A DNA stretch of 64,000 nucleotides from JAENVU01 sp963801105 (GTDB lineage: Bacteria; Actinomycetota; Acidimicrobiia; IMCC26256; JAENVU01), in assembly GCA_963801105.1 (NCBI GenBank), contig CAWDDH010000003.1:3162001-3226000 (forward strand), written 5' to 3'. Position 1 is the first letter of the stretch. Each line of letters begins with the position of its first letter. The position numbers and the translations under genes were made by a program. Positions 55,243-62,768 of this stretch are shown in pieces. The notes under the pieces are model-generated. The model worked only from the letters and a program-made list of their open reading frames with translations. It searched no databases and was not told the origin of the DNA.

Positions 55243-55965
55243 GTGACCGATCAGCGCCTGTACTTCCGTCAGTTGCTCGCCGGCCGGGACTTCGCCGTGG
55301 ACGATCCGATCGCCCGCCAGATGGTGAACTTCGCGTATCTCGTCGGTGACCGCGAGACGGGCGAGGCACTCGTGGTGGACCCCGCCTACGCCGTGCGCGA
55401 GCTCGTCGACCTCGCCGGCGCCGACGGGTTGCGCGTCACCGGCGCGCTCGTCACGCACTACCACCCGGACCACGTCGGTGGTTCGATGATGGGATGGGAC
55501 ATCGAAGGCGTCGCCGAGCTCCTCGCGCTCGACGGCGTCGACGCGCCGATCCACGTGCATCGGGAGGAGGCGTTCGGGGTGAAGCGCGTCACCGGCGCGT
55601 CCGACTCCGACCTCGTGCTCCACGACGGTGGCGACGTCGTCTCCGTCGGCGCGGTCGACGTGACCCTGGTGCACACACCCGGGCACACCCCGGGCAGCCA
55701 GTGCTTCCTCCTCGACGGGCGGCTCGTCGCAGGCGACACGCTCTTCCTCGACGGGTGTGGCCGCACCGACCTGCCCGGCGGCGACTCCGACGAGCTGTAC
55801 TACTCCCTCACGCAGCGCCTGGCCGCCGTCCCCGACGACACCGTGCTCTTCCCCGGCCACCTGTACTCCCCGGAGCCGTCCGCGACGATGGGCGAGACCC
55901 GGCAACGCAACTACGTCTTCCGCCTCCCGACCATCGAGCAGTGGCGCACGATGTTCGGCGCCTGA
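55243..55965 (+). CDS. MBL-fold hydrolase (glyoxalase II-like)
   Basis: A 240-residue metallo-beta-lactamase-fold protein. The metal motif is THYHPDHVGG, followed by the third His in HTPGHTPGSQ, Asp in VAGDTLFLDGCG and His in LFPGHLY; all residues needed for a dinuclear or single-iron site are present. The GRTD(L)PGGDSDELYYSL stretch is typical of glyoxalase II / persulfide dioxygenase-like enzymes. Reaction would be hydrolysis of a thioester or oxidation of a persulfide. GTG at 55243 is predicted to start a leaderless transcript, divergent from the molybdopterin enzyme. Confidence 0.88.
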   Translation: MTDQRLYFRQLLAGRDFAVDDPIARQMVNFAYLVGDRETGEALVVDPAYAVRELVDLAGADGLRVTGALVTHYHPDHVGGSMMGWDIEGVAELLALDGVDAPIHVHREEAFGVKRVTGASDSDLVLHDGGDVVSVGAVDVTLVHTPGHTPGSQCFLLDGRLVAGDTLFLDGCGRTDLPGGDSDELYYSLTQRLAAVPDDTVLFPGHLYSPEPSATMGETRQRNYVFRLPTIEQWRTMFGA

Positions 55966-56020
55966 CCCTCCTCGGCCGGCGTTCGACGGGTGGGTCGTCG
56001 GCTCCGTAGTCTCCGCCGCC

Positions 56021-57406
56021 ATGACCGACACACCGTGGGCCGGGGACGCGATCTCGCTCGTCGAGGCGTTCCGATCCGGCGAACGCACCCCGCTCGAGGA
56101 GCTCGACGCGACCCTGGCCGCGATCGAGGCGTCCGACATCAACGCCTTCTCCTTCGTCGACGCCGACGCGGCCCGTAAGGCCGCCGCGGACGCCGACGTC
56201 ACCCTCCCCTTCGGGGGACTCCCGATCGGGGTGAAGGAGCTCGACGACGTCGAAGGGTGGCCGGCCACCGAGGCGTCGGTGGTGCTGAAGGACGAGATCG
56301 CCGCGCAGGACTCGACCAAGGTGGCGCGACTGCGCGCGGCCGGTGCGATCCCGGTCGGGCTGACGACGGCGTCAGAGTTCGGCGGCGTGAACCTGACGTT
56401 CACGAAGCTCAACGGGGCGACCCGGAACCCGTGGCACCGCGAGCACACGCCGGGCGGCTCATCCGGCGGGAGCGCGGCCGCGGTCGCGGCCGGGCTCGTC
56501 ACGCTCGCGACCGGAGGCGACGGTGGCGGTTCCATCCGCATCCCCGCGGGATTCACCGGGCTCCCGGGGCTCAAGGCCACCTACGGGCGCATCCCGAAGG
56601 GCCCGAACATGGTGATGGCCTCGCTCACCGCGGTGAGCGGCTGCCTCAGCCGGTCGGTGCGCGACATCGCGCGCTACTTCGACCACACGAACGGCTTCGA
56701 CCACCGCGACCCGTACAGCCTTCCGCGCGTCGACGGCTGGGAGGCCGGCCTCGGCACGCTGGGCGAGCAGCTGCGCGGCAAGAAGGTCGCGCTCGCGATG
56801 GACCTGGGCGCCGCGACGGTCGACGACGAGGTCGCCGCGACGGTCGAGGCCGCGGCACGCGCACTCGTGGCCGACGCCGGACTCGAGCTCGTCGACCTGC
56901 CGGTGCAGACCCCCGAGCTGTCCTATGAGTGGGCCCTGGCCGGCCTCAGCGAGATCGTGATGATCCTCGGCGACCGCTACCCCGACTGCGAGGACGACCT
57001 GACCCTCGAGATCGGGTTCGGCATGCGGGTCGTGAAGGACATGTACGACATCGGCGCCCGGGCCCGCATCGAGGCCCAGCGCGTCCGGATGAACGAGACG
57101 ATGGCCGCCATCTTCGACGAGGTGGACTTCGTCCTCGCGTCGACGAACCCCGACGTCGCCTTCGCCGCCGAGGGGCCACTCCCCCAGGTGGTCAACGGCA
57201 CGCACGTGGGTCCGGGAAACAACGGCGCGCTCACGATCCCGTCGAACATCTTCGGGAACCCGGCGATGCAGATCCCGGCCGGGTTCGTGCGCGGGCTCCC
57301 CGTCGGCCTCCAGGTGCTCGGTCGCCACCACGAGGAGCCGCTGCTCCTCGAGCTCGCCCGCATCGTCGAGCAGGAACGCCCCTGGCCCCTGACGGCTCCG
57401 GCCTGA
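56021..57406 (+). CDS. Amidase (amidase signature family)
   Basis: A 461-residue amidase with the Ser-cisSer-Lys triad: Lys in GVKELDDV, the cis-Ser in the GGSSGGSAAAVAAG signature, and the nucleophile Ser in GGDGGGSIRIPAG. The region downstream (GFTGLPGLKATYGRIPKGP) is the usual family segment. TAGTCT ends 8 nt before the ATG at 56021, so it may be leaderless. It lies 55 bp after the MBL gene on the same strand. Substrate unknown; the neighbours suggest amides of xenobiotics or lipids. Confidence 0.92.
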   Translation: MTDTPWAGDAISLVEAFRSGERTPLEELDATLAAIEASDINAFSFVDADAARKAAADADVTLPFGGLPIGVKELDDVEGWPATEASVVLKDEIAAQDSTKVARLRAAGAIPVGLTTASEFGGVNLTFTKLNGATRNPWHREHTPGGSSGGSAAAVAAGLVTLATGGDGGGSIRIPAGFTGLPGLKATYGRIPKGPNMVMASLTAVSGCLSRSVRDIARYFDHTNGFDHRDPYSLPRVDGWEAGLGTLGEQLRGKKVALAMDLGAATVDDEVAATVEAAARALVADAGLELVDLPVQTPELSYEWALAGLSEIVMILGDRYPDCEDDLTLEIGFGMRVVKDMYDIGARARIEAQRVRMNETMAAIFDEVDFVLASTNPDVAFAAEGPLPQVVNGTHVGPGNNGALTIPSNIFGNPAMQIPAGFVRGLPVGLQVLGRHHEEPLLLELARIVEQERPWPLTAPA

Positions 57407-57417
57407 CCACCTTCGCC

Positions 57418-57436
57418 CGTTCCGACGCGCGGAACG
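57418..57436. terminator. Possible terminator hairpin between amidase and P450 genes
   Basis: CGTTCCG-ACGCG-CGGAACG, a perfect 7-bp stem with a 5-nt loop, lies between the converging amidase and P450 genes. No T tract follows. Confidence 0.4.
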
Positions 57437-57485
57437 CGACGAAGACAGCGCGGATCAGGAGCGCAAAGGGTGGGAGGGCGCGAGG

Positions 57486-58670
57486 TCAGGCGGGGGTGAA
57501 GAGCACCGGGAGCGCGTCGGGGCCGCGGAACGCGTAGCCCTGGATCGCCGGCGGCGGCGCCTCCGGATCGAGGCGCAGGTCCGGCAGGCGCCGCAGGATC
57601 GCGGCCAGCCCCGCGCGCAGCTCGAGGCGCGCGAGGTGCATGCCGAGACACTGGTGCGGACCGGTGCCGAACGCGAGGTGGTGCTGCACCGGACGGCCGA
57701 GCTTCCACTCGTCGGCGTCCTCGAAGCGATCGGCGTCGCGGTCGGCGGAGCCGGTGAGCACGTTCACCGGAGCACCGGCAGGGATCGGGCAGCCGTGGAC
57801 CTCGGTGTCGACCGCAGCGACGCGGCTCACCATGGTCACCGACGTCTCCCAGCGCAGGGTCTCCTCGATGGCCTCCGGGAGCAACCCGTCGGGGTCCGCA
57901 ACGACACGATCGAGGTCGTCGGGATGCGTGAGCAGCGCGGAGAGCGCGTTGCCCATCACGCGGAAGGTGGTCTCCGCGCCGGCGGGCAGCAGCAGCCGGA
58001 GGAATCCGTAGATCTTCTCGTCGCTGAGACGCTCGCCGCCGACCTCGGCATGCACGAGCTCGCTCAGCAGATCGCCCGTCGGCTCCGTACGTCTCGCGGC
58101 GACGAGCGGCGCGAGGTAATCGCGCATCCCGACCGACGCCGCCATGCCGCGCTCGGGGTGGAGCGGACCCATGTTGATCTCCTCGGCCCACCGGGCGAAC
58201 TGCGCGTGGTCCTCGAGCGGGACGCCCACGATCCCGCAGATCACCTGCACGGGGTAGCGCGACGTCACGGACGCGACCAGATCCGCGCGGCCGAGGGGCG
58301 CAATCTCATCGAGCAGCTCGTCGATGACGGGGCGGACCAGCTGTGCGTCCCACCGGTCGAGCACCGACGCGCGGAACGCGTGGGCGACGAGGTTGCGGTA
58401 CCGGCGGTGCTCCTTGCCGTTCATGGCGAGGATGAGGTCGCCCATGTACTGGCCGATGACGTCGCCGTTGATCGAGCTCGAGAAGGTCTCCCAGTCTCGG
58501 AGCACGTGTTCGGCATCGGCGTAGCGGGTCACGTGGAAGCTGGGTTGGTCGTCGGTGACGTAGCCGTCGAAGCGGATGACCTGATCCGTCTCCCGACCGC
58601 GTGCCCACATGGCGTAGGGCTGGAAGGTCTCCCACTCCTCCATGCTCGTCGGCTGGGCGTACTCGGTCAT
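57486..58670 (-). CDS. Cytochrome P450
   Basis: A soluble 394-residue bacterial P450. The I-helix has PAGAETTFRV (AGxET), the K-helix EETLRW (ExxR), and the haem-binding loop is FGTGPHQCLGMHLARLE with the proximal Cys. No ferredoxin or reductase gene is adjacent, so it must use partners from elsewhere. The ATG is preceded by CAGGTG. A -10 box TACCGT (58732-58727 on the minus strand) would give a leader of about 50 nt. Probable role: hydroxylation of a steroid, terpenoid or fatty acid substrate. Confidence 0.93.
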   Translation of the reverse strand: MTEYAQPTSMEEWETFQPYAMWARGRETDQVIRFDGYVTDDQPSFHVTRYADAEHVLRDWETFSSSINGDVIGQYMGDLILAMNGKEHRRYRNLVAHAFRASVLDRWDAQLVRPVIDELLDEIAPLGRADLVASVTSRYPVQVICGIVGVPLEDHAQFARWAEEINMGPLHPERGMAASVGMRDYLAPLVAARRTEPTGDLLSELVHAEVGGERLSDEKIYGFLRLLLPAGAETTFRVMGNALSALLTHPDDLDRVVADPDGLLPEAIEETLRWETSVTMVSRVAAVDTEVHGCPIPAGAPVNVLTGSADRDADRFEDADEWKLGRPVQHHLAFGTGPHQCLGMHLARLELRAGLAAILRRLPDLRLDPEAPPPAIQGYAFRGPDALPVLFTPA

Positions 58671-58740
58671 CGCCGCACCTGCGCCATCGACGCCGCCTTT
58701 CCGGGCTGGTTGCGCCCTGACCTGACACGGTAGTCAGGCC

Positions 58741-58763
58741 CCGCGACCGTCGCGGTTTACGCT
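58741..58763 (+). promoter_or_regulatory. Small palindrome and leaderless -10 box before the AhpD-like gene
   Basis: CCGCGA-CCG-TCGCGG (58741-58755) is a perfect 6-bp-arm palindrome directly followed by the -10 box TACGCT (58758-58763), which stands 6 nt before the ATG at 58770. A regulator bound there would cover the promoter. Confidence 0.5.
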
Positions 58764-58769
58764 CCCGGC

Positions 58770-59273
58770 ATGGCACGCATCCCGCTCCCCGAGGGCGATC
58801 AGCTCGAGGTCGTCAAGGCGCTCTCGCTCCGCCCCGAGTTCGCGAAGGCCGTCGGCGGGTTCGACGGTGCGGTGTGGAACAGCACCCTCGACTGGCGACT
58901 CCACGAGCTCGTGCGCATGCGGGTCGCGACGATCAACGAGTGCACGGTATGCCTCGGATGGCGGACGCCGATGGCCGTCGAGGCCGGCGTCACCGACGAG
59001 GACCTCGCCGCGGTGACCGACCCGACCGATGAGCGCTACTCCCCCGCCGAGCGGATCGCGCTCGAGTACGCCGCGCGGTTCTGCACCGACAGCGCCCGCA
59101 TCGACGACGCATTCCTCGAACGGCTCGGCGAGCACTTCGACAGCGGAGAGATCGTCGAGCTCACGCTCGTGATCGCGAAGTACCTCGCGTTGGGTCGCTT
59201 CATGCAGGTGCTCGGTCTCGATCAGGCGTGCTCGCTGCAGATGACCGGCTCCGGCGACGTCGTCGCCATCTGA
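58770..59273 (+). CDS. Carboxymuconolactone decarboxylase-like (AhpD-fold) protein
   Basis: A 167-residue all-helical AhpD-fold protein. The redox motif NECTVCLGWR is a CxxC preceded by the acidic residue, with VRMRVATI before it, so alkylhydroperoxidase-type activity is more likely than decarboxylation. YSPAERIALEYAARFCTD and VIAKYLALGRFMQVLGL follow. The ATG is predicted to be the first codon of a leaderless mRNA. It is divergent from the P450, and its stop overlaps the next ATG by one base (TGATG). Confidence 0.88.
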   Translation: MARIPLPEGDQLEVVKALSLRPEFAKAVGGFDGAVWNSTLDWRLHELVRMRVATINECTVCLGWRTPMAVEAGVTDEDLAAVTDPTDERYSPAERIALEYAARFCTDSARIDDAFLERLGEHFDSGEIVELTLVIAKYLALGRFMQVLGLDQACSLQMTGSGDVVAI

Positions 59274-59452
59274 TGTCGGGCCCACCCGACGTCATCGTCT
59301 GCGTCGACTGCGGCGGACGCGCCCACCTTGTGCTCCTCGATGATCCCGAGGCCCCGTACCAGGCGGGCGACATCGCGACCTACCGCTGCGAGGACTGCCT
59401 CGATCGTTGGGACCTCGAGCTCACGCCCGAGGACGTCGGCGAAGAGTCCTGA
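59273..59452 (+). CDS. Small zinc-ribbon protein
   Basis: A 59-residue protein with two CxxC knuckles (CVDCGG and CEDC) separated by about 30 residues, a rubredoxin-like zinc ribbon. No DNA-binding or other domain is present. It is coupled to the AhpD-like gene by TGATG. It is too short to assign a function; similar small ribbon proteins serve as hypothetical metal-binding adaptors. Confidence 0.75.
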   Translation: MSGPPDVIVCVDCGGRAHLVLLDDPEAPYQAGDIATYRCEDCLDRWDLELTPEDVGEES

Positions 59453-59453
59453 G

Positions 59454-61568
59454 CTACTTCTTCGGCTGCCAGGCGCGGATCTGGGCCGGCTCGCCGGGAC
59501 ACGGCGGCGTGAGGGCATCCGACAGGCACTGCGAGTCGGGGAACACGACGCGCGCGGTGAGGGTCGGGGTGGTGTCGTCACCGACGGTGGCCGCGAGCTC
59601 CACGGTGCGATCGGTGTAGATGCCCCCGTGCGGTAGCGAGATCGGGATGAAGCCCGCCTGCGGGGGCAGGTTCGTGATCCGGAGTTGGTGCACGACGACG
59701 CCCCGTGCGAAGCGGAAGCTGCTCTCCCCGCCGAAATCGAGATCCACATCGGCCCGCGGGACGTACACGGTCCCCCACACGAACGCCGATGCGCCACCAC
59801 CGCCGCTCACCGACACCGCCGCGCAGTCGTGCGAAGTGATGCAGCCGCCGCTCGACGGCGCACGGCGGGCGTCGTGCTCGTGCCCGTCAGCTGCACCTGA
59901 TCCAGCTGCACGCCGCCGACGGGTTGTCGCTCGTGTCGTTGGTCCGGCGCGGCGAGACCAACGTGAGCACGGCCTGGAGGTCCGGTGGTGCGGCCGGCAT
60001 CGGGCAGTGGTCGGCGCGCGACGCATCGCACGTGGATCGGGAGCGTCGACCACGAGTTGGACAGTGTTGAGGTCGCGCTCGGCGCAGGTGAGGCCGGGGG
60101 GCAGGTCCCTGGAGCTGCGAACGTCAGCGACTCGCCCCGAGTTGCTGGCCGTTCTCAACTCGCGGTGCCAGACGGTCAGCGACAACGAGTCGAGGCGGTG
60201 GTCCTGCCGGGCAACGTGTTCGGGATGTTCATCGTCACCGTTGCCGTCGTGCTGCGGCCGACCGTGGACGGTGCCGCCGATCGACGCCGAGAGCAGTTGC
60301 GGTTGGTAGCCACCGCAATCGTGCGTCGTCGAGCGGACCGGGAGCGGTAAGCGTCGGTGGCCAGCCGTTGAAGTTGTTCGACGCGACGAGGTCCCGCGGG
60401 CTCGACGCCGGAATGTTCGTCGAGCCGCCGACATCGCCCGTCTTGGGCCCGAGACCGCGAGGTGCTGCCCGCCGGTGTCGGTGAGCGGGCGCAGCGGGCA
60501 CAGCTCGACGTGCGCCGACCGCTCGATCTCGATCTGACTCTGGCTGCCGAGCGTCAGCTCCACGCCCTGCGCGCCGGTCGCGCACGCGCCGGCGTCAGTC
60601 GCCGCGTTGTCGGTCGTCGTCACCGCCCCCCCGGCGCCGGGATTCCAGCCCTGGGGCGTGCCACCCACCACCGTCACCGAGTTGCTTCCCGAGCCGCCGA
60701 TGGTCCAGACGTTGTCGCCCGCGCGGTCGTTCCCCGGGTCGTAGAAGTCGAAGTCGAAATAGTGCTTCCCGGGCTGCAGCCAGACGACGACGCGTCCGCA
60801 TGCGCCGCTGGTCAGATGACTCAGCCAGGCGGCGTCCCAGTGAATGCCGGGGGCGAGCGCCACGACGCCGTTCCCGTCCACCGCGCTGCAGTCGTCGGAC
60901 GGGTACACCGGGTCCGCCGACATCCCGGTCAGGTTCGAGTCGATCGACGCGTCGTAGTTCGGGTCGGGCTTCGGTGGGAGCCCGGCATCGCAACGCTCGG
61001 GCGCCGCGTCGAGCACCGCGCCCTGGGCCGGCCGGCAGCCTCCGGTCGCGCCGAAGAGGTCGGCCGACGCGTCGATCTGCACACGGTGGATGTCGGCGCT
61101 GGTCTGGCCCGGGTCGCCGTTGGCCCACCAGGCGCCGCTCGTGGTCATCTTCCCATTGGTGTCGATGTCCACCGCGTGGTCGCCACTGCCCCCATCGCCC
61201 AGCGCGAGCACTGCATAGGCGGGCGTGTCACCGTCGCCGAGAGGCTGACCACTCCCGGCGTAGCCGACGCAGCTGACCGTCACGTCCCGGGTCGTGGACG
61301 CGGTGGTGCCGTCGAGATGGGTCGTGACGTCGGCGCACGGGCCGTACTCGCGCCCGACCGAGCGCCGGCTCTGGGCCCACGCGATCGCGGCCTGCATCCC
61401 GCTGTCGGCGGCGTAGCGGTCGTACCGCTGCCCCTTCACCACATAGCCCGAGATCCCGTTCACCGACCCGAACTGGCCGAGCACCGGCACGAGCAGGCCG
61501 AACACGACGAGCGTGACCAGCACGAGGACCAGGCTCACGCCGTCCTCCCGGCGCCGACCGAGGCGCAT
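59454..61568 (-). CDS. PilX-like minor pilin / large surface protein, frameshifted
   Basis: Begins with an N-terminal pilin-type hydrophobic segment (EDGVSLVLVLVTLVVFGLLVPVLGQ), lacking a strict prepilin GF cleavage site, then a large, Gly/Ser/Asp-rich extracytoplasmic domain of about 650 residues. It resembles the PilX-like proteins with long C-terminal domains that sit at pilus tips or act as adhesins. The N-terminal 360 residues (to about 60480) and the C-terminal 120 (from about 59830, GGGGASAFVWGTVYVPRADVD quoted in part) read in one frame; between 60480 and 59880 at least four frame changes occur. Overall length is a multiple of three. The ATG overlaps the stop of the upstream prepilin gene. 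Confidence 0.72.
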   Translation of the reverse strand: MRLGRRREDGVSLVLVLVTLVVFGLLVPVLGQFGSVNGISGYVVKGQRYDRYAADSGMQAAIAWAQSRRSVGREYGPCADVTTHLDGTTASTTRDVTVSCVGYAGSGQPLGDGDTPAYAVLALGDGGSGDHAVDIDTNGKMTTSGAWWANGDPGQTSADIHRVQIDASADLFGATGGCRPAQGAVLDAAPERCDAGLPPKPDPNYDASIDSNLTGMSADPVYPSDDCSAVDGNGVVALAPGIHWDAAWLSHLTSGACGRVVVWLQPGKHYFDFDFYDPGNDRAGDNVWTIGGSGSNSVTVVGGTPQGWNPGAGGAVTTTDNAATDAGACATGAQGVELTLGSQSQIEIERSAHVELCPLRPLTDTGGQHLAVSGPRRAMSAARRTFRRRARGTSSRRTTSTAGHRRLPLPVRSTTHDCGGYQPQLLSASIGGTVHGRPQHDGNGDDEHPEHVARQDHRLDSLSLTVWHRELRTASNSGRVADVRSSRDLPPGLTCAERDLNTVQLVVDAPDPRAMRRAPTTARCRPHHRTSRPCSRWSRRAGPTTRATTRRRRAAGSGAADGHEHDARRAPSSGGCITSHDCAAVSVSGGGGASAFVWGTVYVPRADVDLDFGGESSFRFARGVVVHQLRITNLPPQAGFIPISLPHGGIYTDRTVELAATVGDDTTPTLTARVVFPDSQCLSDALTPPCPGEPAQIRAWQPKK

Positions 61569-62160
61569 CACGGTCCCACCACCGCCGGGGTCGCGGCCTG
61601 GTACCCCGCGACCGAGAAGCTGAACTGGTCGTCCTTCTCGCTCTTGTCCGGCACCGTGACGGTGAGGATCAGCTGGCGGCCGTCCGCGCCCGACCGGGAG
61701 AACACCGGGATGCCCTGCAACTCGGCGACCACGGTGGTCGTCTCGTCCGGCGTGTTGCTCCCCGGCGGGCAGGTCCATCGCGGACGAGCTGTGACCGGCC
61801 GCCCGCCGTCGAGGGATCCTGCTGCCACCACGTGACCTGACGGGTCGGTGCCGTTCCCGCCGGATCGGGCGGCGGGGTGCCCGTCGCCGCAACGTCGTCC
61901 GCGAGAGAGAGCGTGACCACGGCCTGCGTCCCCGAGCCGCAGACGGATCCCGGGTCGACCGCGGTGGCGCTCTCGGCGTCGGGGACCCAGTAGCGAGACG
62001 CGATCTTCGGGCCGCGGGACGCGCTGAGCCGGTCGCCGACGGTACGCGTGGTGCTGAACGCCGTCACGATCATCGCCCCGATCGCCACCATGATGATCCC
62101 GAGGATCGTGATGGCCACGAGCAGCTCGGTGAGGGTGAACCCGTCCTCGCGGTTGGTCAT
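61568..62160 (-). CDS. Type IV prepilin-like protein (PilW/PulJ-like), frameshifted
   Basis: N-terminal prepilin signature: REDGFTLTELLVAITILGII with the Gly-Phe cleavage site, Glu5 and the hydrophobic helix, so it is an exported, prepilin-peptidase-processed protein. The body has VTWWQQDPSTAGGRSQLV, then a frame slip near 61795, after which NTPDETTTVVAELQGIPVF and TVTVPDKSEKDDQFSFSVAGYQ finish the protein. About 197 residues. ATG overlaps the stop of the upstream prepilin (ATGA). Part of a minor-pilin operon. Confidence 0.8.
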
Positions 62161-62615
62161 GGTGCGGGCACCGCCGTCCGACGCTTGAAGATCGTGATCC
62201 GCTCGGTCGCGCGGCCGTTGGTGCTCCTGACCTCCAGGTCGAGTCGTTGCAGCCCACGATCCCCGCCGGGCGGACAGCTCGCGGCGAAGGTCACGGGCGC
62301 CGCCGACGCGGGAACGACCGGCGGGCCGTCGCCGGTCCAGAACTCCCGGCCGGTGATCGAAGCGCTGTACTTGGGGGGCGCGGTGTAGACGCCGCCGTAA
62401 CCGCCGCCGGCCTGGCAGTCCGCGTAGGGGGCGTCCTGGACGGCGGCGACGTAGGAGCGCAGCACGGTCTCGGCGCGCGACGTCGAGCGGTCGATCTCGG
62501 TGGAGATCAACACGGTCGCGATCGCGCCGATGATGCCGACGCCGATGATGCCGAGGATCGTGGTCGAGACCACGACCTCCACCAGCGTCTCGCCTCCCTC
62601 ACCGCGTCGCCGCAT
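62157..62615 (-). CDS. Type IV prepilin-like protein (PilV/PulI-like)
   Basis: A 152-residue protein with the N-terminal MRRRGEGGETLVEVVVSTTI segment: a positively charged leader, a Gly before the cleavage site and the conserved Glu in the +5 region, followed by the helix TILGIIGVGIIGAIATVLIS. The globular part has a Cys-bounded loop (YADCQAGGGYGGVYTA, AASCPPGGDRG). The ATG at 62615 was chosen because the leader charge pattern starts there; the longer frame to 62705 is not pilin-like. First gene of the minor-pilin group. No pilus ATPase, assembly protein or peptidase lies in the window. Confidence 0.8.
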   Translation of the reverse strand: MRRRGEGGETLVEVVVSTTILGIIGVGIIGAIATVLISTEIDRSTSRAETVLRSYVAAVQDAPYADCQAGGGYGGVYTAPPKYSASITGREFWTGDGPPVVPASAAPVTFAASCPPGGDRGLQRLDLEVRSTNGRATERITIFKRRTAVPAP

Positions 62616-62768
62616 CCCAACACCCTTCGACGGCCACCCTGCGCGGCCCGTCCCCCCGTGGCGCAGCATATGTCCGGGTTCGGGTCCATTCGCCGTCGGA
62701 CCCACCCCGACGCGAGCGGGACCCGACCGGACGTCGGGGGGCCCTCCCGCAACTGCTCGAACCGCCCC

